A stretch of DNA of 64,000 bases, taken from contig NZ_JAFIQY010000016.1 in NCBI RefSeq assembly GCF_022271435.1, forward strand, positions 1-64,000, written 5' to 3'. The notes beneath the pieces are model-generated. The model ran no database searches. It worked only from the letters and a program-made list of their open reading frames with translations, and was not told where the DNA came from. Below are positions 17,190-25,807 of the stretch, piece by piece. Position numbers and translations under genes: made by a program. Origin of the DNA: Streptomyces monomycini (GTDB taxonomy: Bacteria; Actinomycetota; Actinomycetes; Streptomycetales; Streptomycetaceae). The first letter of the stretch is position 1, and every line of letters starts with the position of its first letter.

Positions 17190-17376
17190 GTCCGTCAGCG
17201 TGCGGTCCCGCTGTTACCCGTCCGCATCTGCGTTGTTACCCGCGGGGAACGCTGCCCTCAGCGCGGGGGCGGGCGGGGTGTGAGGGGACGGGGCGGGTCG
17301 GCCGGGGGGGGTGCTACCCGAACCCCTGCTCTCCGTATCCGCACGATCGATCCGTGCGCGGCTCCGCCGTAGGTTG

Positions 17377-18741
17377 ATGCCCATGCCACCGCACCACCGT
17401 CTGCCTGCTCCGGCGGCCCGCCTGTCGAGAGCAGCGGCCCGTCTGCCCGCTCCGGCGGCCCGCCTGTGCCGCCGGGCGGCCGCGCCCTTCGCTCCCCGGA
17501 GCCTGACCGCGGTGCTGCACGCCGTGACCGGGCTGCCGTTCGCGCTGCTCGGCATGGTGCTCGTCGTCGTGGGGCTGCTGGTGAGCACGGTGCTGGCGTG
17601 GACGGCGCTGGGCCCGTGGCTGATGGCGCTGACCGTACGGGGAGCGACCGCGCTCGGCGCTGCGCAGCGCGCCCTGGCACGCGGGCTGCTGTCGGTGCAC
17701 ATCGAAGCGCCCGCGCGGCGCACCGGCGGCGGGGCGCTCGGGTGGCGGCGGGCGGTGCTCGGCGACCGGGCCGGGTGGCGGGCGGTCGGCTGCGCCCTCC
17801 TCGCGCCGTTCACGGCCGTCGCGCCGCTCCTGGTCGTGCTGGCCGGGTACGTGTACGGGCTGCTCTTCCTCGCCCACCCCGTCCTGAAGCACGTCAACCA
17901 CTTCACCGAGCGCGGTCCGGACGGCGCCGAACGCCATGTCTCCCTCCAGGTGGACGGGGTGGAGTTCGACTCCTGGCCACGGTGGCTGCCGGTGGTCGCC
18001 ACCGGGGCCGCGCTGCTCCTCGTCGCGCCGTGGCTGCTGCGCCAGGCCCAGGCCCCGCACCGCCTCCTGCTGCGCTCACTGCTCGGCCCCGACCCGTCGG
18101 CGCAGCGCATCCGTACGCTGGAGGAGACGCGCGCCCAGGCCGTCGAGGACGCCGCCGCGACGCTCCGCCGTATCGAACGCGACCTGCACGACGGCACCCA
18201 GGCGCGGCTGGTCGGGCTCGGTATGCACCTCACGATGATCCGCGAAATGATCACCGCGGGCGCGGACCCGGACCAGCTGCTGGCCGTGGTGGAGACCGCC
18301 CAGGGCAATGCGAAACAGGCCGTCGCCGATCTGCGCCACCTGGTACGCGGCATTCACCCGCCCGTCCTGGACCAGGGGCTGGGCACGGCGCTCGCCACCC
18401 TCGCCGCCGACAGCGCCCTGCCGGTCACGGTGACGGCCGGCGCGCCAGGCCCCCGCCCCACCCCCGCCGTCGAATCCCTTCTCTACTTCTGCGCCGCCGA
18501 ACTGCTCGCCAACGCGGCCAAGCACAGCGGGGCCACGCGGGTCGAGGTCGAGGTGGACACGGCGAGCGGCAGCGAGCTGCGGCTCGCCGTACGGGACGAC
18601 GGACGCGGGGGCGCGGTGGTCGGCGCGGGCAGCGGACTCACGGGGCTGCTGGCCCGGGTCCGTACCGTGGACGGCACACTGACCTGCGACAGCCCACCCG
18701 GCGGCCCTACCGTGGCCACGGTCCGTATCCCGTTGTCCTAG
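17377..18741 (+). CDS. Sensor histidine kinase (NarL-type system)
   Basis: 454 residues from ATG 17377; a second ATG lies six bases on. An arginine/alanine/proline-rich first 35 residues is followed by a membrane sensor domain with at least four helices in two pairs (VTGLPFALLGMVLVVVGLLV..., WLPVVATGAALLLVAPWLL). The HisKA_3 dimerisation helix carries the phospho-acceptor in RRIERDLHDGTQARLVGLGM. The HATPase has ELLANAAKHSGATRVEVEVD and DDGRGG. Signal unknown. It is transcribed with the response regulator (31-base gap) and diverges from the nir operon, so nitrogen status is a possible input (inference). Confidence 0.9.
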   Translation: MPMPPHHRLPAPAARLSRAAARLPAPAARLCRRAAAPFAPRSLTAVLHAVTGLPFALLGMVLVVVGLLVSTVLAWTALGPWLMALTVRGATALGAAQRALARGLLSVHIEAPARRTGGGALGWRRAVLGDRAGWRAVGCALLAPFTAVAPLLVVLAGYVYGLLFLAHPVLKHVNHFTERGPDGAERHVSLQVDGVEFDSWPRWLPVVATGAALLLVAPWLLRQAQAPHRLLLRSLLGPDPSAQRIRTLEETRAQAVEDAAATLRRIERDLHDGTQARLVGLGMHLTMIREMITAGADPDQLLAVVETAQGNAKQAVADLRHLVRGIHPPVLDQGLGTALATLAADSALPVTVTAGAPGPRPTPAVESLLYFCAAELLANAAKHSGATRVEVEVDTASGSELRLAVRDDGRGGAVVGAGSGLTGLLARVRTVDGTLTCDSPPGGPTVATVRIPLS

Positions 18742-18772
18742 GCCCCGTTCCCACTCCAGAAGGACAAGCCCC

Positions 18773-19423
18773 ATGCGCGTCGTCATCGCCGAGGACTCCG
18801 CGATCCTGCGCGACGGACTCGTCCAACTCCTCACGCTGCGCGGAGTGGAGGTGGCGGCGGCCGTCGGCGACGCCGAGACGCTGCGGGCCGCGGTCGCCGA
18901 ACACCGCCCGGACGCCGCCGTCGTCGACATCCGCCTGCCGCCCGGCCACACCGACGAGGGCCTGCGCGCGGCCGTCGCGATCCGCCGGGACCACCCCGGC
19001 ACCGGCGTACTGATCTTCTCTCAGTACGTGGAGACCGCGTACGCGGCGCGGCTGCTGGGCGGCGGGGCGGGCGGCGTCGGCTATCTGCTCAAGGAACGGG
19101 TGGTGGACATCGCCGAGTTCGTCGACGCGCTGGAACGCGTCGCGGCGGGCGGCACCGCGCTCGACCCGGAGGTCGTCACCCAGTTCTTCGGCGCCGGCCG
19201 CCGCGCCGCCGCCCTGGACACCCTCACACCACGCGAACGCGAAGTCCTCGCCCACATGGCCCAGGGCCGCACCAACCAGGCCATCGCCGCCGCCTTCGTC
19301 GTCACCGAACGCGCCGTCGAGAAGCACATCGCGCACATCTTCACCAAGCTGGACCTCCCGCCGTCCGGGACGGACCACCGCCGGGTGCTCGCCGTGCTGC
19401 GGTACCTGGAGGCGGTGGGGTAG
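18773..19423 (+). CDS. NarL/FixJ-family response regulator
   Basis: 216 residues, ATG 18773 with AGAAGGA upstream. The receiver domain has the acidic pair AEDS near residue 6, the phospho-Asp in AAVVDIRLPPG near residue 53, and the conserved Lys in GYLLKERVVD. The C-terminal LuxR-type helix-turn-helix reads LTPREREVLAHMAQGRTNQA followed by ERAVEKHIAHIFTKLDL. Partner of the kinase upstream; DNA targets are unknown, with the divergent nir operon a candidate. Confidence 0.92.
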   Translation: MRVVIAEDSAILRDGLVQLLTLRGVEVAAAVGDAETLRAAVAEHRPDAAVVDIRLPPGHTDEGLRAAVAIRRDHPGTGVLIFSQYVETAYAARLLGGGAGGVGYLLKERVVDIAEFVDALERVAAGGTALDPEVVTQFFGAGRRAAALDTLTPREREVLAHMAQGRTNQAIAAAFVVTERAVEKHIAHIFTKLDLPPSGTDHRRVLAVLRYLEAVG

Positions 19424-19551
19424 GGGCAGGGCTACGGGGCGGTGGCGGGCGGCGGTGACAGCTGCCACGAGTGGCCCCGGCGATCCCGGTCCTGAGCAGG
19501 TCCGCGACGCGCGTCGAAGGCGCGTCCGTCACCGGGCACCTCCCGGCGCCG

Positions 19552-20175
19552 TCACCGGGCCCCCTCCGGCGCGGGAGCCAGCAGCCGGGTGAGCGCGCGG
19601 CGGGTGCGGTCCTGGGCCTGGGGGTCGGCGAAGAGCTGGATGGCCTGGTTGAGGCCGGTGTAGAGGCCGATCAGCTCGAAGACGAGCTGGTCCGGGTCGG
19701 TGTCCGGGGGCAGCTCGCCCGCGTTCACGGCGTACCGGATCTCGTTGGCCAGCCGGCGGCGCCAGAGCAGGGAACGGCGTACCACCGCGTCGCGGATGGG
19801 CCCCACGCGCGCGTCGAACTCGACCGCCGCCGTGGTGAAGAAGCAGCCGCCGGGGAAGGCGCCGTGCTCGCGCTCCAGATAGGTGATCCAGTACTCGCAG
19901 ACGGCCCGGAGGCGGGCGAGGCCGCGGGCCGTGCCGGCGGCGGGTTCCCACACCGCCCTGGAGAAGATCGCGGACGCGCCGTCCAGGGAGGCGAGCTGGA
20001 GGGTCTCCTTGGTGCCGAAGTGGCCGAGGACGCCGGCCTTGCTCATGCCCAGGTCGGTGGCGAGGCGGCCGATGGTCAGCCCGTCCAGCCCCTCGACCGA
20101 GGCGATCGCGATGCTGCGGTCGATGATCCGGTCCCGGGTCCGGCGGGACTCGGCGGCGGACTTGCGTGGGCTCAT
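19552..20175 (-). CDS. TetR-family transcriptional regulator
   Basis: 207 residues from ATG 20173-20175. The N-terminal TetR_N domain reads RDRIIDRSIAIASVEGLDGLTIGRLATD then MSKAGVLGHFGTKETLQLA. The C-terminal ligand domain has GCFFTTAAVEFDARVGPIRDAV, as in the TetR_C_6/YvdT-like group that senses lipids or xenobiotics. The gene diverges from a KAS III gene across a 147-base gap that contains a perfect palindrome (20224-20233), the likely self-operator. Confidence 0.9.
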   Translation of the reverse strand: MSPRKSAAESRRTRDRIIDRSIAIASVEGLDGLTIGRLATDLGMSKAGVLGHFGTKETLQLASLDGASAIFSRAVWEPAAGTARGLARLRAVCEYWITYLEREHGAFPGGCFFTTAAVEFDARVGPIRDAVVRRSLLWRRRLANEIRYAVNAGELPPDTDPDQLVFELIGLYTGLNQAIQLFADPQAQDRTRRALTRLLAPAPEGAR

Positions 20176-20223
20176 GCCGCCATCGTAGCCAGCGCGTCCC
20201 GCCCCGCCCGCAATTAACTTCCG

Positions 20224-20233
20224 ACCGATCGGT
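20224..20233. promoter_or_regulatory. Probable TetR operator
   Basis: ACCGATCGGT is a perfect 10-bp palindrome, 48 bases before the regulator start and 89 bases before the KAS III start. The TATATTT just after it suits a -10-like region. Assigning it to the neighbouring TetR gene is inference from position and shape. Confidence 0.6.
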
Positions 20234-20322
20234 TGCTATATTTCCGGCCGGTGCGGCCGGCGCCACCGCACCAGGCGGCGCACCGGTCGCGTCGCGCCGT
20301 CCACGACCCGAGGAGAGCAACC

Positions 20323-21264
20323 GTGCCGGGAACCCGTATCGCCGCGCTGGGCCACCACCAGCCGGCCCGCGTCCTGACCAACGACGACCTGGCGGGCATG
20401 GTCGACACCAGTGACGAGTGGATCCGGCGGCGCACCGGCATCGCCACCCGCCGGATCGCCGACGAGGAGTCGGTGGCCGACCTGGCCACGGCCGCCGCCG
20501 CCAAGGCCCTGGCCGCCTCCGGGCTGGCCCCCGGCGACATCGGTATGGTCACCGTCGCCACCTGCTCGGCCATCGACCGCTGCCCGTCCACCGCCGCCCA
20601 GGTCGCGGCCGCGCTCGGCATCCCCTCGGCCGTCGCGTACGACCTGAACAACGGCTGCGCGGGCTTCTGCACCGCGCTCGCCTCGGCGGACCACGCGGTC
20701 CGTGCGGGCGCCGCCCGGCACGCCCTGGTCATCGGGGCCGAGAAGATGTCGGACGTCACGGACTGGACCGACCGCGGCACCTGCGTCCTGCTCGGTGACG
20801 GCGCGGGCGCCGCCGTGGTGAGCGCCGCCGAGTCCGCGCACATCGGACCCGTCGTCTGGGGCTCCGACCCCACCCGTGCCCAGGCGGTGCGCCTGATGGG
20901 CGACTGGCACCCGCGCTTCGCGCAGGAGGGGCAGACGGTGTTCCGCTGGGTCACCACCGAACTCGCCCCGCTGGCCCGGGAAGCCTGCGAACGGGCCGGT
21001 GTCGCCCTCGCCGATCTCGCCGGAGTCGTCACCCACCAGGCCAATCTGCGCATCATCGAGGCCGTGGTGCAGCAACTCGGCCTGCCCGAGGACGTGGTGA
21101 TCGCGCGCGACGTGGTCGAGTCCGGCAACACGTCCGCCGCGTCCGTGCCGCTCGCCCTGTCCAAGATGGTGGAGCGCCGCGACCTGCCGGCCGGCGGGCC
21201 GGTCCTGCTGCTGAGCTTCGGGGGCGGGCTGTCGTACGCGGGGCAGGTGGTGGACTGCCCGTAG
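20323..21264 (+). CDS. 3-oxoacyl-ACP synthase III (KAS III-like)
   Basis: 313 residues from GTG 20323 with AGGAGAG at 20311-20317. It keeps the thiolase-fold catalytic triad at FabH-like positions: Cys112 in NNGCAGF, His238 in THQANLRI, Asn269 in SGNTSAAS. The SDEWIRRRTGIATRRIA motif near residues 30-46 is also typical. It condenses an acyl-CoA with malonyl-ACP. It stands alone without other fab genes, next to a TetR regulator, so it may be a regulated supply or specialised-metabolism KAS III rather than the essential FabH. Confidence 0.88.
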   Translation: MPGTRIAALGHHQPARVLTNDDLAGMVDTSDEWIRRRTGIATRRIADEESVADLATAAAAKALAASGLAPGDIGMVTVATCSAIDRCPSTAAQVAAALGIPSAVAYDLNNGCAGFCTALASADHAVRAGAARHALVIGAEKMSDVTDWTDRGTCVLLGDGAGAAVVSAAESAHIGPVVWGSDPTRAQAVRLMGDWHPRFAQEGQTVFRWVTTELAPLAREACERAGVALADLAGVVTHQANLRIIEAVVQQLGLPEDVVIARDVVESGNTSAASVPLALSKMVERRDLPAGGPVLLLSFGGGLSYAGQVVDCP

Positions 21265-21359
21265 GCGGGGCGCGTCCCGGCGGGGATCCGCCGTTTCTTC
21301 CGTGGGACGGGGGCACTCGGTGCTGGAACGTTCCTGTTCCGCTACGGCTGGAGAGCCCG

Positions 21360-22565
21360 ATGTCGTTCAACCCTTTGGAGCAGCGGGGCATCCCGCTGGA
21401 CCGGCAGGTGCGCAACTGGCGTGAGCTGAACGTAACGCCGATCGACCCGGACCAGTGCGACCCGTACACCCGGTGCCGCATCATCACGATGAACGGGATC
21501 GAGGTGGAGGCGATCCTGTTCGGTCACCAGCTGGCACGGCACTGTCCGGACATGGAGATCAAGCAGCAGCTGGCGCGTACCCGCTACATCGAGGCCCAGC
21601 AGCAGAAGGCGGTCAACTGGCTGCTGCCGGGCGTCTCGTCGGTGCTGGAGACGACGATCGCCTACGAGCAGGTGGCCGTGGATCTGACGGCGTGGGTCGC
21701 GCGGATGGAGCCCGACCCGTACCTCAAGCAGGCGTACCAGTTCGGGGTGCTGGAGGACTTCGACCACCTGTACCGGTACGCGAACCTGTACGAGATGATC
21801 GAGCACCGCAAGGCGGAGACGATCGTGGACGGGCTGACCGAGGTGATGCCGGGCCGCCCCACCCCGGTGCACCACCGCCACCCGGTGGACAACGTGCGCG
21901 AGCCGTACGACAAGACCAAGGCGCACCCGCTGTCGAAGCTGCACGCGCTGACGGTCATGTCGGCCGAGCAGCAGACGATGAACTTCTACATGAACACCGG
22001 CCCCACCTACATGGAGCCGATCGCCCGCCAGCTCTACCAGGAGATCGGGCTGATCGAGGAGGAGCACGTCACGCACTACGAGTCGCTGGTCGACCCGGGG
22101 GAGACATGGTGGGAGCAGCTGGTCAACCACGAGTACAACGAGTGCTACCTGTACCACTCCTTCATGGAGCAGGAGAGCGACCCGAAGGTGAAGGCCATCT
22201 GGGAACTGCACCTGAACATGGAGCTGGAGCACCTGCACATCGCCTGCGACCTGATGCGCCGCCACGACGGGCGCGAACCGGCCGAGGTGCTGGCCCCCGA
22301 GCTGCCCGACGTGCTGACGTTTGAACCGAACAAGGGGTACCTGCGGGAACTGATCGCCGAGCAGCTGGACCTGACCACGCTGGGCGCGGGCTACGTCCGC
22401 GAGGCCCACGAGCGGTTCGAGTCGATGCAGGAAGCCCTCAACGGCGGCGGGACGACGCCGAGCGACCGGGTGCTGGCCGAGCACGACAAGCTGATCGGCG
22501 GCGACTACCGGCTGCAGACGGAGGGCGAGCACCCGGTCGCCGCGCTGCGGACGGAGGAGCGGTGA
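21360..22565 (+). CDS. Ferritin-like di-iron domain protein
   Basis: 401 residues, ATG 21360. The protein is mostly helical and rich in Glu, His and Tyr, with repeated metal-ligand-like pairs: TIAYEQVAVDL, EDFDHLYRYANLYEMIEHRKAET, SAEQQTMNFY, GLIEEEHVTHYESL and LNMELEHLHIACDLM. This spacing suits a four-helix di-iron bundle of the ferritin/rubrerythrin type. No named family beyond that is recognised. Its stop overlaps the start of the hemerythrin gene (GTGA), so the two are co-translated and probably share a role in iron or oxygen/peroxide handling. Confidence 0.75.
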   Translation: MSFNPLEQRGIPLDRQVRNWRELNVTPIDPDQCDPYTRCRIITMNGIEVEAILFGHQLARHCPDMEIKQQLARTRYIEAQQQKAVNWLLPGVSSVLETTIAYEQVAVDLTAWVARMEPDPYLKQAYQFGVLEDFDHLYRYANLYEMIEHRKAETIVDGLTEVMPGRPTPVHHRHPVDNVREPYDKTKAHPLSKLHALTVMSAEQQTMNFYMNTGPTYMEPIARQLYQEIGLIEEEHVTHYESLVDPGETWWEQLVNHEYNECYLYHSFMEQESDPKVKAIWELHLNMELEHLHIACDLMRRHDGREPAEVLAPELPDVLTFEPNKGYLRELIAEQLDLTTLGAGYVREAHERFESMQEALNGGGTTPSDRVLAEHDKLIGGDYRLQTEGEHPVAALRTEER

Positions 22566-23191
22566 CGGCCCCGGCGGACCGCGCCGAGGACGGGCGGACC
22601 ACGGCGACGACCGACCCGGCCACCGACCGGAACCCCACGCCGGACACGGACGTGGTCGCGCTGCTGATCGCCCAGCACGGACAGATCCGCAACCTCTTCG
22701 ACGAGGTGGAGCAGAGCAGCGGGGACGCCCGCCGGGACGCGTTCCGCCGGCTGGTGCGGATGCTGGCGGTGCACGAGACGGCCGAGGAGGAGGCCGTCCA
22801 CCCGTATGTGAAACGGACGGCGGACGGCGGGGACGACATCGTCGCGGACCGGCTCGGCGAGGAGAAGACGGCCAAGCGGACACTGTCCGCGCTGGAGGAC
22901 CTGGACCCGGAGGACGAGGCGTTCCTGCCGCGCCTGCTGTCCCTGCGGACGGACGTGAGGGAACACGCGCGTGCCGAGGAGCGCTACGAGTTCAACCAGC
23001 TGCGGCGGCTGAACGACCCGGCCCGGCTGGCTTCGTTGGCCAAGGCCGTCAAGGCGGCCGAGTCCGCCGCGCCGACGCACCCGCACCCCGGGGTGGAATC
23101 CGGCGCGATGAACGCCGTGCTCGGCCCGGTGGCGGCGATCGCCGACCGTACGCGCGACGCCGTCCGCAAGGCCATGGGCAAGGATGGCTGA
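22562..23191 (+). CDS. Hemerythrin HHE domain protein
   Basis: 209 residues from GTG 22562. The hemerythrin-like HHE domain spans about residues 30-150: LIAQHGQIRNLFDEVE, then MLAVHETAEEEAVHPYVK, then REHARAEERYEFNQL, giving His and Glu ligands for a di-iron site. A C-terminal amphipathic tail ends RDAVRKAMGKDG. It overlaps the ferritin-like gene by four bases. Such proteins bind O2 or NO or sense redox state in the cytoplasm. Confidence 0.88.
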   Translation: MTAPADRAEDGRTTATTDPATDRNPTPDTDVVALLIAQHGQIRNLFDEVEQSSGDARRDAFRRLVRMLAVHETAEEEAVHPYVKRTADGGDDIVADRLGEEKTAKRTLSALEDLDPEDEAFLPRLLSLRTDVREHARAEERYEFNQLRRLNDPARLASLAKAVKAAESAAPTHPHPGVESGAMNAVLGPVAAIADRTRDAVRKAMGKDG

Positions 23192-23280
23192 GTACCTGGG
23201 TAGTACCTGGGTACCGCGCCGGGCCGGTGCCCGCGGAGAGCGAGGGGCGGACCTCCACCGGACGTCCGCCCCTGCTTCGT

Positions 23281-23397
23281 CAGCCCCTTGCTTCGTCAAC
23301 CCTTGTCGCGTCAGCCCCTTGCTTCGTCCGCCCTTGTCGCGTCAGCCCCTTGCTTCGTCGGCCCCCTGACGCGTCAGCCCCCTGTTTCCTCAGCCCG
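23281..23397. repeat. 31-bp tandem repeat, about 3.7 copies
   Basis: Units start at 23281, 23312 and 23343 with a shorter fourth at 23375. Each begins CAGCCCC(T/C)TG and contains CTTCGTC, with 31, 31 and 32 bases. They lie between the hemerythrin gene and the 3' end of the glycosidase gene. No hairpin is evident. Confidence 0.88.
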
Positions 23398-25420
23398 CAG
23401 CCTTCGCCGGGCACAGTCGCCGCGGCTGCTCGTCGCCGCGCAGCCGGGCGTCCACGCAACCGCCGGGGAGGCCGGCGTGGGCCGTGGTGCCGAAGTTGGC
23501 GGTGACGGTGAGCTTGCCGTTGCCGAACTCCGTACGCTGCACGAGGTTGTCGTCGGTCAGGCGGCGGAACGAGGTCAGCTGCTCGGTGCCCGCCGCCTTG
23601 TGCAGCGGTGAGAAGTACTTCTGCAGCGCGGCCAGCTCGGGCCCGGACTTCTTGATGGACGGGCCGTCGAGCACGTAGTTCAACGGGATGTTGTAGAGCA
23701 TCGCCAGCAGCGCGCGGTCGGTCTTCTGCTTCGGCAGCTTGTTGTACGACAGCTCCCACCGCTCGGCGTTGACGAGCGAGCTGTGCAGCGCGGTCTCGTA
23801 CAGCGGCACCCGGTAGGCCGGGTCGTACATCGCCTTCGCCAGGTCGGCCGGCAGCTCGACCGGCTTGAAGAACATCTTGGGGGCGCTCTGCGGGTACCAG
23901 GCGCCCCAGGTCTCCTTGTCGCGCTGGAGCTTCCACAGGCCGTCGGCGACCGGGGTGGCCGCCCCGTGGTTGAACGCCAGCACCTCGTTGGCCCAGGACT
24001 GGGCGCTCTCCGAACCCAGGACGAGCTTCTTGTCCTGGGCCAGGCGCCGCATCCGGGCCAGCCGGTTCGCGCGGTCGTCCGCCTTGGTCATCGGGTGGGC
24101 GGCGCTGTGGTCGCGGAACTCCTCACCGGTCGCGTCGACGTCGAGGAAGTAGCTGTCGGCGTCGTTGGCGGTCATGGCGCGGGTGCGGTCGGCGAGGTAG
24201 TGGTGCTGCGGCTCGGCCTGTTCGAAGGCGCGCGAGCTGAGGTAGCAGCCGCGGTCGCCGAACCCGGTCTCCGGCTTGCCCTCGGCGTCCCGTACGCAGA
24301 AGTCGGGGTAGACCGTGCCGGGCCACTTGGAGGTGGGGGAGTCGGCGCTCTTCGGGTCCTGGCCGTTGGCGAACGTGTCGTACGGGCCGACGAGGTAACC
24401 CGCCTTCTTCGCCGCCTTCACGGCCGCGGCGTCCATCGGATCGGCCCCGGCGTCGTAACCGAGCCACATCCGGTCCACACCCAGCTTCCGCAGCTCCTCG
24501 ACGCCGCCGGCCTTGCGCGCGTCGCCCCACACGTACGCGTGGAAGGCGCCGAGCAGCCGGCCGTTCGCCGGATTCCTGCGGATCTTCTCGCGCAGGCTGC
24601 CGAGCTGTCCGTGCTCGGAGAGCCAGGAGCGGTAGTCGGCGCCGGGCGCGACGGGGTTGCCGTCGGTGAGGGCGAAGGTGACGGTGTAGTCGCGGGTGCC
24701 GTCGCCGCCGTCGAAGGCGTGGGTGGTGGAGGTGGTCAGCCGTCCGCCGTCGGAGCGGAACTTCAGCGAGGTGCCGAGGTCGGTGGGGGTGAGGTAGCTG
24801 ACGCCGTGGCCCTTGCCCAGGGAGTAGCCCCACAGCGGCAGTTCGAGCTGGCCCCCCACGTCGATCGCGTCGCCCGTGAGGCCGCCCTTCGCGGAGTTCC
24901 AGAACGCGTCGCGCACGGGGATGTCCAGGCCCTCGCCGCGCGGCAGCTGGACGGACGACGCGGCCCGGTCGGTGCCGGTCACCGGCCAGGTGAGCGAGCC
25001 GTCGCGGTCCGCCTTCATGCTGACCCGCAGCCGCCCGTGGTCGGCGCGCGCGGTCACCGTCAGGCCCTGGTCCGGGTAGCTCCAGCGGGCGCCGCCGTCG
25101 GTGCGCTCGACCGGGCCGGGCGTGCCGAGGGCGGTGCCGGACGGGGCGGACAGGGCCAGGCTCCTGCCGTCCGCCGTACGGGCGTTGACGGCGAGCGTGC
25201 CGGTGTCGACGGTGGCCGTGCCGCCCCGTACGGGGATGTCGATGTGCCGCCCTCCGACGGTCCCGGCCACGGCCTGGCTGCTGCACCCGGAGGCGCCGAC
25301 AGTGGCCGTGGCCGTCAGTACGAGGGAGGCGGCGAGCACGCGCGTACCGGTACGGGAGCGGGGTCGGGTGCGGGCGCCGGGGCGGGGCTCGCCGCCGGTC
25401 GGGGTGATCTTGGAATCCAT
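23390..25420 (-). CDS. Secreted glycoside hydrolase-like lipoprotein
   Basis: 676 residues from ATG 25418-25420. The N-terminus has an arginine-rich n-region, a hydrophobic core (VLAASLVLTATATV) and a lipobox GASGC, so it should be lipid-anchored outside the cell. It continues with a beta-sandwich-like domain (IDIPVRGGTATVDTGTL...) and a TIM-barrel part: GAFHAYVWGDAR, VDRMWLGYDAGADP, SYFLDVDATGEEF (possible catalytic Asp), KLVLGSESAQSW. It resembles GH101/GH129-type glycosidases of N-acetylgalactosamine-containing glycans, but the assignment is tentative. It diverges from the RIP gene across 387 bases. Confidence 0.7.
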   Translation of the reverse strand: MDSKITPTGGEPRPGARTRPRSRTGTRVLAASLVLTATATVGASGCSSQAVAGTVGGRHIDIPVRGGTATVDTGTLAVNARTADGRSLALSAPSGTALGTPGPVERTDGGARWSYPDQGLTVTARADHGRLRVSMKADRDGSLTWPVTGTDRAASSVQLPRGEGLDIPVRDAFWNSAKGGLTGDAIDVGGQLELPLWGYSLGKGHGVSYLTPTDLGTSLKFRSDGGRLTTSTTHAFDGGDGTRDYTVTFALTDGNPVAPGADYRSWLSEHGQLGSLREKIRRNPANGRLLGAFHAYVWGDARKAGGVEELRKLGVDRMWLGYDAGADPMDAAAVKAAKKAGYLVGPYDTFANGQDPKSADSPTSKWPGTVYPDFCVRDAEGKPETGFGDRGCYLSSRAFEQAEPQHHYLADRTRAMTANDADSYFLDVDATGEEFRDHSAAHPMTKADDRANRLARMRRLAQDKKLVLGSESAQSWANEVLAFNHGAATPVADGLWKLQRDKETWGAWYPQSAPKMFFKPVELPADLAKAMYDPAYRVPLYETALHSSLVNAERWELSYNKLPKQKTDRALLAMLYNIPLNYVLDGPSIKKSGPELAALQKYFSPLHKAAGTEQLTSFRRLTDDNLVQRTEFGNGKLTVTANFGTTAHAGLPGGCVDARLRGDEQPRRLCPAKAAG

Positions 25421-25807
25421 GGACACGTGGATAGTGCGCGGGGTTAAGAACTCTCTAAGAAGCCCTGGCACGACGCGAGCAGCCATGTCTTCGGGAAGCA
25501 CGCGTCGGTTGCTCGGGGGAGCGAAGTGTTCGGCCGTGGCGGTCGCGGCCGGGGAGCGGCGCGTGGTGCTGGCATTAGATGAACGTTAGGTCCGCAGGCC
25601 AGGGTGAGGGACGCCTGCTGTGGCCGTGGCGTTGTCCGCCGTGGCCCGGCGGCCGGTTCGGGCTGTCCTGTGTACCCAGGCGGTCTGTCACCGATGGGCA
25701 AGGACGGCGGCGCCGGTACGCGTCCGTACCGCTGACTGTTGCCTCGGAGTCAGGTTGTTGCGAAGTCCTGCTGCGGGGCTTCGGGCTGAAGCGTTAGGGA
25801 GAAATCG
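25421..25807. other. Divergent region between glycosidase and RIP genes
   Basis: 387 bases with no convincing gene. Close to the glycosidase start is a lower-GC GTTAAGAACTCTCTAAGAAG stretch that may hold its promoter. On the other side AGGGAGAAATCG at about 25796-25807 serves as ribosome binding region of the RIP gene. No operator recognised. Confidence 0.4.

Noticed and set aside
25620..25797. Small plus-strand frames upstream of the RIP gene
   Set aside because: No binding site and no homology recognised; probably promoter region.
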